Shown here: positions 32,368-41,607 of the stretch, in pieces | How the letters are laid out: each line of letters opens with the position of its first letter | Numbering within the stretch: position 1 is the stretch's first letter | From: Ancylobacter novellus | GTDB lineage: Bacteria; Pseudomonadota; Alphaproteobacteria; Rhizobiales; Methylopilaceae | Length of the DNA stretch: 64,000 nucleotides | NCBI GenBank assembly: GCA_003241695.1 | Contig: QFPN01000002.1 | Location: 522,563 to 586,562 of the forward strand | Reading direction: 5' to 3' | Notes under the pieces: generated by a model | What the model was told of the DNA's origin: nothing | The model's database searches: none | What the model saw: only the letters and a program-made list of their open reading frames with translations | Program-made: the position numbers and the translations under genes

Positions 32368-32976
32368 CTAAGCATCATTCGTTTTGAAGTTCAATAGCTC
32401 GTTCGCGCGGATGATGGCCACCGCCATGTCCTCCATGGAGAGGCGCTTCGCCATGGCCTGCCGCCGGATCGTCTGGAACGCTTCGTCCTCCGAGAGGTTC
32501 TGCCCGGCCATGAGGATTGTCTTGGCCTTCTGGATCTGCTGAAGCCCCGTCAGCTTCCGCTCGAGCTTGCGGACGCGGCGGGAGCGCTCCTTGCGGTCAA
32601 TCCAGAGGCTGCGCGCGAGCGCGATCTGGGTCAGCAGTCCAAACGGCTTGATCGGACGCTCGACCACGGCGAGGGCTTCGCTCTCGAGCACGAGCGCCAG
32701 GGTCGCCGGGTTCTCGTAGCCGACGATCGCGATCAGCGTCGGCGAGGCGTCGGTCATGGTCTTCATCAGCTTCTGGAGCGCGTCGCGATCCTCCTGCTCG
32801 ATCGCGAGCAGCACGAGGTCGACCGTTTCCGGCAGCGCCTCGGGGATCGGCCACGTGGTCTCCACGAAACAGCCGATGCGCTTCAGATGATCGACGAGCT
32901 GCCTGCCTTCCTCGTCGCTGGGGTGGATCGCGAGGACCCTCAGACCCTTGATGTCCCGGAGGATCTGGATCGACAT
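32368..32976 (-). CDS. amiR: ANTAR-domain transcription antiterminator AmiR
   Basis: A 202-residue AmiR-like protein: an N-terminal pseudo-receiver domain (1-125, without the acidic phosphorylation pocket of true response regulators), a coiled coil (about 130-150, RKERSRRVRKLERKL) and a C-terminal ANTAR RNA-binding domain (KAKTILMAGQNLSEDEAFQTIR, then MAKRLSMEDMAVAII). In Pseudomonas AmiC holds AmiR inactive until an amide binds. The gene follows amiC by 15 bp and precedes the amiE leader terminator, exactly as this mechanism needs. Confidence 0.93.
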   Translation of the reverse strand: MSIQILRDIKGLRVLAIHPSDEEGRQLVDHLKRIGCFVETTWPIPEALPETVDLVLLAIEQEDRDALQKLMKTMTDASPTLIAIVGYENPATLALVLESEALAVVERPIKPFGLLTQIALARSLWIDRKERSRRVRKLERKLTGLQQIQKAKTILMAGQNLSEDEAFQTIRRQAMAKRLSMEDMAVAIIRANELLNFKTNDA

Positions 32977-32991
32977 CGTCGCGGCCCGTCC

Positions 32992-34158
32992 TCAGCGCCC
33001 GCCCGACGCGGGCGCGTCGAGGAAGTCCGCGGACCAGTCGTCGAGCCGCTGGGTCATGCAATAGGGGTCGGGCTTCACCCTGACGCCGGGGTTCCACACG
33101 ATCTGGAAGCGGCCCTCGGCGTCGAGCCGGGCGACGCGCGGCCACAGATAGGCGTGGTTGTTGTCCGGATCGATCCGGACGCGGCCCTGCGGGGCGTCGA
33201 CCTCGACCTCGACGATCTCGGCCATCACGCGCCGCGGGTCGTCGGTTCCAGCGCGTTCCAGCGCTGCGGCGAGGGCGTAAGTCTGGAAATAGGCGGACTC
33301 CGCGGCGGACGGAATCGGCGCGTCCGCGCCGAAGCGCAGACCGTAGGCGGAGACGAACCTCCGGGCCGCCGGCGTCGCGAGCGTCTGGAAGAAGGTCGCT
33401 GCGCAGATGTGGCCCTCGGCGACGCCCGGCCGCATTTCCGCGACGTCGGCCTCGGACGTCGTGAGGCTCGCGATCGGCATCGAGGCCGGGGAGAAGCCCG
33501 CGTCGGCGTAGGCTTCGTAGAAGGCCGCCGTCGCCTGGCCGACGATGGTCGAGAAGATCACGTCGGGCTTGTGCTTCTCGATGCGCGCGATGACGCGGCG
33601 AAGCTCCGGGCTGTCGGCCCGCGCGTCGAGCGGCAGGTAAATTTCGTCCAGCACCGCGCCGCGCGACTGCACGACGAAGTCGCTCATCACCCGGTTGGTC
33701 TCGTATGGGTAGATGTAGTTCGAGCCGACCAGCAGAAACCGGCGGCCATAATGCGCAAGCAGGTACTTGGCGAGCTGGAATGCGCTCTGGTTGAGGACGG
33801 CGCCGGTGAAGACCGTCTGTTCGGAATATTCGAAGCCTTCGTAGAACGTCGGATAGAGCAGCAGTCCCCGGAACGACTCGACGGCGGGCAGCACGGCCTT
33901 GCGGCAGCTCGACATGTAGCAGCCGGCGAGCAGCCGCACTCCGTCCTGGCCGATCAGACGCTCCGCGTTCAGCCGAAACCGCTTCGGATCCGAGCCGCAG
34001 TCGTAGGTGAGAGGCGTGATCTCGCGACCGCGCACGCCGCCGGCCGCGTTGATCTCCTCGAGCGCGAGCAGGGTGGCGTTGAGCTGCGCGCGTTCGACGT
34101 TCGCGGTGGCCCCCGTCGTCGAATACAGCAGGCCGATACGCCAGGGCTCAGTCGCCAC
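32992..34158 (-). CDS. amiC: amide-sensing negative regulator AmiC
   Basis: A 388-residue cytoplasmic binding-protein homologue (WRIGLLYSTTGATANVERAQ, then CYMSSCRKAVLPAVE, LLLYPTFYEGFEYSEQ, LVGSNYIYPYE, MPIASLTTSEADV). It lacks a signal peptide and matches AmiC length. I start at GTG 34158, preceded by CGGAG six bases upstream; the longer in-frame ATG adds a non-family N terminus. It should sense amides and release AmiR. It is the third type I binding-protein homologue in the window and the one with a clear regulatory role. Confidence 0.93.
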   Translation of the reverse strand: MATEPWRIGLLYSTTGATANVERAQLNATLLALEEINAAGGVRGREITPLTYDCGSDPKRFRLNAERLIGQDGVRLLAGCYMSSCRKAVLPAVESFRGLLLYPTFYEGFEYSEQTVFTGAVLNQSAFQLAKYLLAHYGRRFLLVGSNYIYPYETNRVMSDFVVQSRGAVLDEIYLPLDARADSPELRRVIARIEKHKPDVIFSTIVGQATAAFYEAYADAGFSPASMPIASLTTSEADVAEMRPGVAEGHICAATFFQTLATPAARRFVSAYGLRFGADAPIPSAAESAYFQTYALAAALERAGTDDPRRVMAEIVEVEVDAPQGRVRIDPDNNHAYLWPRVARLDAEGRFQIVWNPGVRVKPDPYCMTQRLDDWSADFLDAPASGGR

Positions 34159-34319
34159 GCGCGACTCCGAATTTCGTGGATGGGGTCCGGCCGCCGCACG
34201 ACGACCAGACTCATGGATAGCGTCCAAGTCGACGCGACACCAAGCGGCGCGCCGGCGCGGCCTTTGAGCGCGGGCTTGTGGTTGCGGTCGAAGCGTGAGC
34301 GTCGTCGGCGCCGCCTGCC

Positions 34320-34793
34320 TCAGCCCTGACGCGCATCCTCGATCATCTGTTCGAAGAAGTCGTGCCGCTCCTCGTGGGTTTCGACCACGCCCTTCACGAG
34401 CGGCTTCGCGGTCCCGTCGCAGAGTTCCTTGAGCCTGCTCTCCTGTTCCTCGATCGGGCCTCCCGAGAGGGCGCGGATCATGCCGAGGCCGACCGCGCGG
34501 GCGGCGCCGGCTGCGCTGACGACGATCTGGGCGGCTTCCTCGCGCGTCATTGTCGCGAGGATCTCTTCCTTCATATGCGCGATGATCGTGTCGGCGTCGC
34601 CGCCCTTGCCGCCGGTCTTCGCGGCGAAGTCGGGATCGACCTTCACGCAGACGGAAGTGAAGTTCTGCGCGAGGAGGATCGAGGACAGGACGTTGCGCAT
34701 CACGTCCTCGTTGAGCGCGCGCGCCGGGGACGAGGTCCCCAGCGCGAACGCCGCGATCGTCGCCAGAGCGCTGGCCCGCATCGCCGCCCTCAT
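34320..34793 (-). CDS. small exported hypothetical protein of the czc operon
   Basis: A 157-residue protein with an N-terminal signal peptide (MRAAMRASALATIAAFALG, cleaved near ARA-LN) and a mostly helical mature part with two cysteines (TSVCVKV and KELCDGT) that could form a disulfide. I do not recognise a family. Its ATG overlaps the stop of the czcA-like gene by four bases, so it is translationally coupled to the metal-efflux pump and is probably periplasmic. Confidence 0.75.
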   Translation of the reverse strand: MRAAMRASALATIAAFALGTSSPARALNEDVMRNVLSSILLAQNFTSVCVKVDPDFAAKTGGKGGDADTIIAHMKEEILATMTREEAAQIVVSAAGAARAVGLGMIRALSGGPIEEQESRLKELCDGTAKPLVKGVVETHEERHDFFEQMIEDARQG

Positions 34794-37700
34794 GCCGCCG
34801 CCGCAGTCGCGGCCTCCGGTTCCGGCGCCGGATCGGGCTTCCGCCGGCGCGTGAACAGCACGTAGAGGGCGGGAAGCACGAGTAGCGTCAGGAACGTGGA
34901 CGACACGATCCCGCCGATCACCACGGTCGCGAGCGGCCGCTGCACTTCGGCGCCCGGACCCGTCGCGATCGCCATCGGCACGAAGCCGAACGAGGCGACC
35001 ATCGCGGTCATCAGCACCGGGCGAAGCCGCGTCAGCGCGCCTTCCGTCACGGCCTCCACCAGATCCTTGCCCTGGTCGCGGAGTTTCTGGATGAAGGCGA
35101 TGATCACAAGGCCGTTCAGCACGGCCACGCCCGAGAGCGCGATGAAGCCGATGCCGGCCGAGATCGACAGCGGGATGTCGCGGATCAGCAGCGCAGCCAC
35201 GCCGCCGGTGAGCGCGAGCGGAACGCCCGAGAACACCAGCGCCGCGTCCTTGAACGAGCCGAGGCTCATGAACAGCAGCACGAAGATCAGCGCGAGCGCG
35301 ATCGGAACCACGACCGTCAGGCGCTGGGTCGCGGAGACGAGCTGCTCGAACTGCCCGCCCCAGCCGATCCAGTAGCCCGAGGGCAGCTTGACGTCGGCCG
35401 AGATCGCCCGCTGCGCCTCGCCCACGAAGGAGCCGAGATCGCGGTCGCGCACGTTCGCCGAGACCACGATGCGGCGCTTGCCGTTCTCGCGGCTGATCTG
35501 GTTCGGCCCCGGGGCCACCTCCAGCGACGCGAGCGAGGACAGCGGCACGTAGCGCGTGCGGGAAGCGGGCGCGCCGCCGAGGACTGCGGGGGTCGCCTGC
35601 GCCTCGTTGCCGTCCGGCGTTGGCAGCGGCACCGGGATGGTCTTCAGCGCCTCGATGTCGGTGCGGAGCTTTTCGGGCAGCCGCACCACGATGTCGAAGC
35701 GGCGGTCGCCCTCGAAGATCTGCCCGGCCTCCTTGCCGCCGACCGCGATCTCGACGATCTCCTGCACGTCGCCGACGCTGACGCCGTAGCGGGCGAGCGC
35801 CGTCCGGTTCAGCTTCACGGTCAGGATCGGCAGGCCGGTGACCTGCTCGGTCTTTACGTCCGCCGCGCCGGGGACCTTCTGGAGAACGGTCTGGACTTCG
35901 CCCGCGACCTTCAGCAGCGTGTCGAGGTCGTCGCCGAAGATCTTCACGCCCACATCCGAGCGCACGCCCGAGATCAGCTCGTTGAAGCGGAGCTGGATCG
36001 GCTGCGAGAGCTCGTAGTTCGAGCCGGGGATTTCCTCCGCGGCCTTCTCCACGTCTTCCATCAGCTCGGCCTTGGTCTTCCTCGGGTTCGGCCGCTCCGA
36101 CCTTGGTTTCAGCATGATGTAGCCGTCCGAGATCGAGGGCGGCATCGCGTCGGTCGCGACCTCGGCGACGCCGGTGCGGGCGAACACCTCCTTCACCTCT
36201 GGCAACTGCATGAGGCGCTTTTCGAGCGCGCTTTGCATCTCGAGCGACTGGGTGAGGCTCGTGCCCGGCACGCGCAGCGCCTGGATGGCGGCGTCGCCCT
36301 CGTCGAGGCTCGGGATGAACTCGCCGCCCATCCGCGAGGCCGCGATCCCGGCGACCACCACGAGCGCGGCCGCGGCCGGCGCCACGATCCAGCGAAGCCG
36401 GATCATCAGGCCGAGCAGCGGCCGATAGGTCACGCGCGCGCCGCGCATGAACCAGTTTTCCTTTTCCTTCACGCGCCCCGTCACGAAGATCGCGATCGCC
36501 GCGGGCACGAAGGTCATCGAGAAGATCGAGGCCCCAAGCAGCGCCATGAGCACCGTGAGCGCCATCGGCGTGAACATCTTGCCCTCGACGCCCGTGAGGG
36601 TGAGCACCGGCAGATAGACCACCGCGATGATCATGGTGCCGAACAGGCTAGGCCGGATGACCTCGCTCGCGCCCGCCAGAATCGTCTCGAACCGCTCCTG
36701 CATGGTGAGCAGCCGTCCGCGCCGCTCCTGCTCATGGGCGAGCAGGCGCAGGCAGTTTTCGACGATGATGACCGCGCCATCGATGATGATGCCGAAGTCG
36801 ATGGCCCCGAGGCTCATCAGGTTCGCCGAGACCTTGTTCTCGACCATGCCGGTGATGGTGAAGAGCATGGCGAGCGGGATCACGAGAGCCGTCACGATCG
36901 CCGCCCGGATGTTTCCGAGCAGCAGGAACAGCACCGCGATGACGAACAGCGCGCCCTCGACGAGGTTCTTCTCGACCGTCGCGATCGTCGCCTCGACCAG
37001 CGTCGAGCGGTCGTAGACCGGCCGTGCTTCGATCCCCTCGGGGAGCGATTTCTGGACGTCGCCCAGTTTGGTCGCGACGCGTTCCGCGACGGTGCGGCTG
37101 TTCTCGCCGATCAGCAGCATGGCGGTGCCGAGCACGACCTCGTGGCCGTTCAACGTCGCCGCGCCGTTGCGGAGTTCGCGGCCGTCCCTGACCTCGGCGA
37201 CGTCCGAGACCCGGACGGGAGTTCCTGCGTGCGAGTTGATGACGATGTCGCGCACGTCTTCCGCCGTCAGCGCCTGGCCCGGCGTGCGGACGAGATACTG
37301 CTCGCCGTTCCGCTCGATGTAGCCCGCGCCGACATTGGCGTTGTTGGTCGCCAAGGCCGTCATGACGTCGCGGAAGGTGAGGCCGTAGGCCATCAGCCGC
37401 GCGGGGTTCGGCAGCACGTGGAGCTGGCGCTCGTAGCCGCCAATCGTGTTGACCTCGACGACGCCCGGCACGGTGCGGAGCTGCGGCGTGATGATCCAGT
37501 CCTGGATCGTGCGAAGGTCCGCCGGCGTGTACTCCGAACCGTCCGGCTTCTTCGCGCCCTGCTTGGCGTCGACCACGTAGTTGTAGATCTCGCCGAGGCC
37601 CGTGGAGATCGGGCCCATGGCGGTCTCGACGCCGGCCGGCAACTGGCTCTTCGCCTGGCCCAGCCGCTCGTTCACGAGCTGGCGGGCGAAGTAGATGTCG

Positions 37701-38002
37701 GTCCCGTCCTTGAACACGACGGTGATCTGGCTGAGGCCGTAGCGCGAGAGCGACCTCGTGTAGGCCAGGTCCGGCAGTCCGCCCATGCTGGTCTCGAGCG
37801 GAAAGGTGATGCGCTGCTCGACCTCGAGCGGCGAGAAGCCGGGCGCGGTCGTGTTGATCTGGACCTGGACGTTGGTGATGTCCGGCACCGCGTCGATCGG
37901 CAGCCGCATGAAGTTCCACGCGCCGAGCGCCGCCACGGCGAGGCACGCGACCACCACCATCCAGCGCTGCGCAATCGAGAAGGCGAGGATCCGCTCGATC
38001 AT
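34790..38002 (-). CDS. czcA: heavy-metal RND efflux pump, CzcA type
   Basis: A 1070-residue inner-membrane RND transporter of the HME family, with 12 predicted membrane segments and two large periplasmic loops. The membrane motif DFGIIIDGAVIIVEN (about residue 405) is the DFG-x3-DGA-x3-VEN form of the cobalt-zinc-cadmium branch (HME1) rather than the CusA copper/silver form. The opening MIERILAFSIAQRWMVV and IDAVPDITNVQVQINT are classic. It works with the CzcB and CzcC proteins encoded just upstream to expel divalent cations across both membranes. Confidence 0.94.
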   Translation of the reverse strand: MIERILAFSIAQRWMVVVACLAVAALGAWNFMRLPIDAVPDITNVQVQINTTAPGFSPLEVEQRITFPLETSMGGLPDLAYTRSLSRYGLSQITVVFKDGTDIYFARQLVNERLGQAKSQLPAGVETAMGPISTGLGEIYNYVVDAKQGAKKPDGSEYTPADLRTIQDWIITPQLRTVPGVVEVNTIGGYERQLHVLPNPARLMAYGLTFRDVMTALATNNANVGAGYIERNGEQYLVRTPGQALTAEDVRDIVINSHAGTPVRVSDVAEVRDGRELRNGAATLNGHEVVLGTAMLLIGENSRTVAERVATKLGDVQKSLPEGIEARPVYDRSTLVEATIATVEKNLVEGALFVIAVLFLLLGNIRAAIVTALVIPLAMLFTITGMVENKVSANLMSLGAIDFGIIIDGAVIIVENCLRLLAHEQERRGRLLTMQERFETILAGASEVIRPSLFGTMIIAVVYLPVLTLTGVEGKMFTPMALTVLMALLGASIFSMTFVPAAIAIFVTGRVKEKENWFMRGARVTYRPLLGLMIRLRWIVAPAAAALVVVAGIAASRMGGEFIPSLDEGDAAIQALRVPGTSLTQSLEMQSALEKRLMQLPEVKEVFARTGVAEVATDAMPPSISDGYIMLKPRSERPNPRKTKAELMEDVEKAAEEIPGSNYELSQPIQLRFNELISGVRSDVGVKIFGDDLDTLLKVAGEVQTVLQKVPGAADVKTEQVTGLPILTVKLNRTALARYGVSVGDVQEIVEIAVGGKEAGQIFEGDRRFDIVVRLPEKLRTDIEALKTIPVPLPTPDGNEAQATPAVLGGAPASRTRYVPLSSLASLEVAPGPNQISRENGKRRIVVSANVRDRDLGSFVGEAQRAISADVKLPSGYWIGWGGQFEQLVSATQRLTVVVPIALALIFVLLFMSLGSFKDAALVFSGVPLALTGGVAALLIRDIPLSISAGIGFIALSGVAVLNGLVIIAFIQKLRDQGKDLVEAVTEGALTRLRPVLMTAMVASFGFVPMAIATGPGAEVQRPLATVVIGGIVSSTFLTLLVLPALYVLFTRRRKPDPAPEPEAATAAAA

Positions 38003-38051
38003 GGCCGGGCGCTCCCGCAGCGGCGGGAGTTCAGCCTCGGCGTCTCCGCTT

Positions 38052-38197
38052 CCCTCTCCCGTTCACGGGAGAGGGTAAGGGTGAGGGGCGTCAGCGCCGA
38101 CGTTTCAGGATCGAGCCTGTCACGAGCGGACGAGTTCCTTCGTGACATGTCGAGCCACGGGCCCTCATCCTTACCTTCTCCCGCAAGCGGGAGAAGG
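38052..38197. repeat. pair of inverted REP-like palindromes (BIME-type)
   Basis: One palindrome unit (38052-38087, CCCTCTCCC stem then GTAAGGGTGAGGG) and one opposite-facing unit (38162-38197, CCCTCATCCTTAC then a CTTCTCCC stem) lie in the czcB-czcA gap. Their outer arms are complementary, so the whole 146-bp element can fold as a large composite hairpin. The type is common between genes in alphaproteobacteria. Confidence 0.8.
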
Positions 38198-38230
38198 GGC
38201 GGTCGGCGTCGCGCAATCTGGATCAGCGCC

Positions 38231-39466
38231 TCAATGCTCATGGCTCGCGCTCCCCTTGGCGAGCTCGGCCTTCACCACGAAGCTGTTCTTCGACGCGTAG
38301 GACTCGCCGCCCTTGAGCCCGGTCACCACCTCGACCGAACGCCCGTCGCGCCGGCCGAGCGTGACGTCACGCGCCGCGAAGCGGTCGCCCTCGCGCACGA
38401 ACACGACGTCGCGGCCCTCGAGCGACTGGATCGCGTCGATCGACACCGCGAGCGGCACGGCCTGCTCCGCGGTCGCCACCGCGCCCGTCGCGAACAGGCC
38501 GGGTCGGAAGCGGCCGTCGTTGCGGATGACGGCGCGCGCGACCGCGCTCTGGGTGTCGGCCGCGCCGATCGGCGAGAGATAGGAAATCTTCGCCTCGATC
38601 GGTTCGCCGCCGTCCTCGGGGTCTATCCGCACGGTCTCGCCGACCGCGACCTTGGCGAGGTCGCGGCGATAGACGGAGAAATCGACCCAGAGGGTCGAGA
38701 GGTCGGTCACCACGAAGGCGGGCTTCTGCTCCGACACGTATTCGCCGAGCGACGCCTGCCGCTCGGTGACCACGCCGGCGATCGGCGCCTTCAGTTCGTA
38801 AGTCGTCAGACTCTGGTTGCTCTCGACGACGGCGAGCGTTTCGCCTTTCCGGACCTCGTCGCCGAGCCGTTTTGCGATCGTTCGGACGACGCCGGGGAAG
38901 CGCGGCGTGACCTGCACGACCGCCTCCTGGTTCGCCCGCACAATTCCGTTGAGCTGAAGCTCCTCGCGGAGCGTCGACGCGCCAGCCTTGTCCAGCGAGA
39001 TGCCCGCGGCCTTCAGCTTGGCGTCGCCGAGTTCGACCACGCCCTCGGGCAGCTCCGCGCCGTGACCGTGGCCGTCGTCCTTTTCGGGGTCATGGCCGTG
39101 ACCGTCGTCATTGGCGTCGACCGCCGCGATTTTCACCGTCGAGCCGAGGTCCGCCTTGGGCTTCGGCTGATCGTGCCCATGACCGTCGTCCTTTTCGGCG
39201 CCATGGTCATGGCCGTCATCTTTGGCGCGACCCTCGTCCTTGCCGTGAGCGTGGTCGTCGTCGTCTTCCTTGTGATCGTCGGCGGCGGCGACTGTCTTCG
39301 GCGCCTCCGCATGCGCGTGTCCGTCACCGCCCAACAGACGGGAATAGAAAGACAGCGCCTGCGAAGCGACCGCGGACGGTCCTTCCTGAGCGGCGTAAAG
39401 GCCGCCGGCGCCGACGAGGCCGCCGACGATCAGAACCGCGGCGTCGCGCGTGATCGAGCGGCTCAT
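38231..39466 (-). CDS. czcB: RND periplasmic adaptor, CzcB type, with long His/Asp-rich segment
   Basis: A 411-residue membrane-fusion protein. It has an N-terminal anchor (about 8-25), then a long low-complexity metal-binding region (about 45-145) with many HGH, DDHAHG and HDHG units, then the adaptor fold: barrel-sandwich halves at VVQVTPRFPGVV and YELKAPIAGVVTE, and the beta-barrel and membrane-proximal domains. I start at ATG 39466, which overlaps the preceding stop (ATGA). The His-rich region probably binds zinc or cobalt in the periplasm and hands it to CzcA (inference). Confidence 0.93.
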   Translation of the reverse strand: MSRSITRDAAVLIVGGLVGAGGLYAAQEGPSAVASQALSFYSRLLGGDGHAHAEAPKTVAAADDHKEDDDDHAHGKDEGRAKDDGHDHGAEKDDGHGHDQPKPKADLGSTVKIAAVDANDDGHGHDPEKDDGHGHGAELPEGVVELGDAKLKAAGISLDKAGASTLREELQLNGIVRANQEAVVQVTPRFPGVVRTIAKRLGDEVRKGETLAVVESNQSLTTYELKAPIAGVVTERQASLGEYVSEQKPAFVVTDLSTLWVDFSVYRRDLAKVAVGETVRIDPEDGGEPIEAKISYLSPIGAADTQSAVARAVIRNDGRFRPGLFATGAVATAEQAVPLAVSIDAIQSLEGRDVVFVREGDRFAARDVTLGRRDGRSVEVVTGLKGGESYASKNSFVVKAELAKGSASHEH

Positions 39467-39792
39467 GACGGCTCTCCGGACACGACGGCGCGGACGGATC
39501 GGTCGGAGACGCGGCGCACGTAGCAGGGCGGCTTGGTCGCGTAGCCCTTGAAGTTGCGTTTGCTCCACTTGTGGCCATGGCCGAGATGCTCGTGGCCGGT
39601 CGCGTGACCGTCGCCCTCGAAGTGGCGCACGCGGACGTCGCGGCTGTTGCAGCTCGGGGGAGCCTTGCCGTCATACTCCCAACGGCCTTCGGACGAGGGG
39701 ACAGCAGTCCTGGCTGCCGGCGAAGCGTAGGCGGCGGCCAGGGAGACGAGCAGGAGCGCGCTCGCGGCGCATGCGGTTTTGAAGGTGTTCAT
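39463..39792 (-). CDS. small secreted His-containing protein inserted between czcC and czcB
   Basis: A 109-residue protein with a signal peptide (about 1-23, ending AYAS) and a mature part with one cysteine pair (SCNSRD and PPCYVRR) and a HGHATGHEHLGHGHKW cluster in between. It overlaps its neighbours by four bases at both ends, so it is an integral member of the efflux operon. A periplasmic metal-binding or sensing role is likely; I do not recognise a named family. Confidence 0.78.
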   Translation of the reverse strand: MNTFKTACAASALLLVSLAAAYASPAARTAVPSSEGRWEYDGKAPPSCNSRDVRVRHFEGDGHATGHEHLGHGHKWSKRNFKGYATKPPCYVRRVSDRSVRAVVSGEPS

Positions 39793-41072
39793 TTGTCTCT
39801 CCGGGACAGAACGAGGGCGGATCCCGTCAGGCCTTCGAGACTGGCGAGCGATGAGTGGAAGGAGACGAGCGCGTCGATCTCCTTGAGGGAGGCTTCCGAG
39901 AGCGCGGCTCGGGCCTCGAGCAGTTCGAGCAGCGAGTAGCGGCCCTCGGCGTAGCCGGACCGGACCTCGTCATAGGCCTCGCGGGCGAGCGGGATGACGT
40001 TGGCGCGGGTGAGCCGCGCCTCGTCATAGGCGCCCCGCAGCGCCTCGTAGCCGGCGCCGACGAGAGCGGTGAGCGCGCGCCGCGCCGCGGCGCGTTCGGC
40101 TTCCGTCTTGGCGAGCGTTTCCCCCGCCTCGATCACGCCGCCCTGGTTCCAGTCGAACAGCGGCAGCGGCACGCTGAGCGACGCCATTGCGGCGTTCGAT
40201 CTGTCTTCGCGGTAGTGGCGCCAGCCGACGCCCGCCGTGATGTCCGGAACGGCCTTGGCCTGGGCGACCGCGAGCAGCGCGCGACGCTGGGCCTTCACCG
40301 CCGTGAAGCGGGTGAGCTGCGGGGTCTGCAAGGCGCTCGACATCAGCGCGTCGAAGGATGGCGGCGCTCCGATGCGCCTGAGGTCTCCTCCGACCGTCGC
40401 GAAAGCCGGCGTCGTGTCGCCGATCAGAACCGAAAGCTCCCGCCGCGACGCCTGGAAAGCGGCTCGGGCCTTGGCGAGGTCGACGCGCGTGGTCTCGGTC
40501 GCGACCCGCCCCCGCGAGATCTCCGCGCTCGACGAGGCGCCGGCCTCGACGCGCTTCCGGAGCAGCGGGGTCAGTCGATCGAGGTCGGCGACCTGATCTT
40601 CGAGTTCGCGAACCCTCGCTTGCGCGCCGAGCGTTCGGGCGAAGGCTTCGGCGGTTTCGGCCAGCGTCTGGAGACGGGTCGCGGCCCGGACCCAGCGCGC
40701 TGCGTCGATTTCGGCGGCTGCGACCGCCATGCGCGCCTCGCGTTTGCCGCCGAGTTCGAACAGCCGGCTGATCTGCAGCGTCGTCTCGGCGGCGTCGAGG
40801 TTGCGCTTCGCTTTCGAGCCGAAGGCGCCGTCCAGCTCGAAGGAAAGTTCGGGGTTGGGGAAGACGCCCGCCTGAACGCTTCGCCCGCCAGCCGCCGCGA
40901 TCTCGCGATCGGAGGCGGCGAGAGCGGGGCTCGAGGCGACGGCGCGGGACAGCGCCTGAGACAGGGTGAGGGTCCGCGACGATGGCGGAGATTTGGGCGC
41001 GGCATGCGTCGCCGGCGCCGGAAGCAGCGCGATCGCCGCCCCCAGCGCGAGCGCGCGGGTTCTGAAAAACAT
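39789..41072 (-). CDS. czcC: TolC-family outer-membrane efflux protein, CzcC type
   Basis: A 427-residue outer-membrane channel subunit with a signal peptide (about 1-24) and two OEP repeats. Landmarks are LTLSQALSRAVASSPALAASDREI, FPNPELSFELDG and GYAEGRYSLLELLEARAAL in the second repeat. It is the outermost part of the CzcCBA pump. Confidence 0.92.
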   Translation of the reverse strand: MFFRTRALALGAAIALLPAPATHAAPKSPPSSRTLTLSQALSRAVASSPALAASDREIAAAGGRSVQAGVFPNPELSFELDGAFGSKAKRNLDAAETTLQISRLFELGGKREARMAVAAAEIDAARWVRAATRLQTLAETAEAFARTLGAQARVRELEDQVADLDRLTPLLRKRVEAGASSSAEISRGRVATETTRVDLAKARAAFQASRRELSVLIGDTTPAFATVGGDLRRIGAPPSFDALMSSALQTPQLTRFTAVKAQRRALLAVAQAKAVPDITAGVGWRHYREDRSNAAMASLSVPLPLFDWNQGGVIEAGETLAKTEAERAAARRALTALVGAGYEALRGAYDEARLTRANVIPLAREAYDEVRSGYAEGRYSLLELLEARAALSEASLKEIDALVSFHSSLASLEGLTGSALVLSRRDK

Positions 41073-41140
41073 GAGATGACCTGATGAACGAACGAGCGAA
41101 GCCGCGCGCTCAAGCGCGCGACGGCACGGATGTCGTCAGG

Positions 41141-41524
41141 TCAGGCTCGGGGAGGGGGAAGATCGATATGGGGCTTGCGGCCGTCCGCCGACGGCACGGC
41201 AGTCCAGGCGAGCCGCTCGCCGAAGACGACCGGCGTCGCCGCGCCATGCGGGAGCGGTTGCGGAATCGCCGCGCAGCCGTGACAGCCGTGGTCGACGACC
41301 TCGACGCCCTTCTTGTCCGGGCTCTTCGATGCGCCGTCGTCGACATGGTCCGCGGCGGCGTCCCCGGAAACGGCGAACGTTAACGCGGAATCAAGGCTGA
41401 GATGGTCCGACAGACCCCGCTCGACGGAGGCGCCGAAGCCGAACATGACAAGGCAAAAAACCACCGCGAGCCGGCCGCAGACGCGGACGAGCTCCGATGA
41501 AATTGCCTTTGTTCGACCGAGCAT
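41141..41524 (-). CDS. small exported CzcI-like protein at the head of the czc operon
   Basis: About 127 residues with an N-terminal hydrophobic stretch (RLAVVFCLVMFGFGASV), a mature region ending DLPPPRA, and a short Cys/His motif DHGCHGC. Small exported proteins of this kind often precede czcCBA genes and modulate the system. The start is uncertain: ATG 41524 and 41536 both lack a clear ribosome site, and a TTGACA (41557-41562) is very close, so a downstream GTG is possible. Confidence 0.6.
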   Translation of the reverse strand: MLGRTKAISSELVRVCGRLAVVFCLVMFGFGASVERGLSDHLSLDSALTFAVSGDAAADHVDDGASKSPDKKGVEVVDHGCHGCAAIPQPLPHGAATPVVFGERLAWTAVPSADGRKPHIDLPPPRA

Positions 41525-41607
41525 GCAGCAACGCATCGAGGAGTTCGGGGGCAGGTGTCAAGCCCGTCGCGGGCCGCGATATCGTGAGGGATGCTCGTCG
41601 GCTACGC

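Noticed and set aside
36233..39523. Plus-strand open frame of over 1000 codons opposite czcA/czcB
   Set aside because: The composition is dominated by Arg, Asp, His and Gly with no domain, and it spans several genuine minus-strand genes and their repeats.
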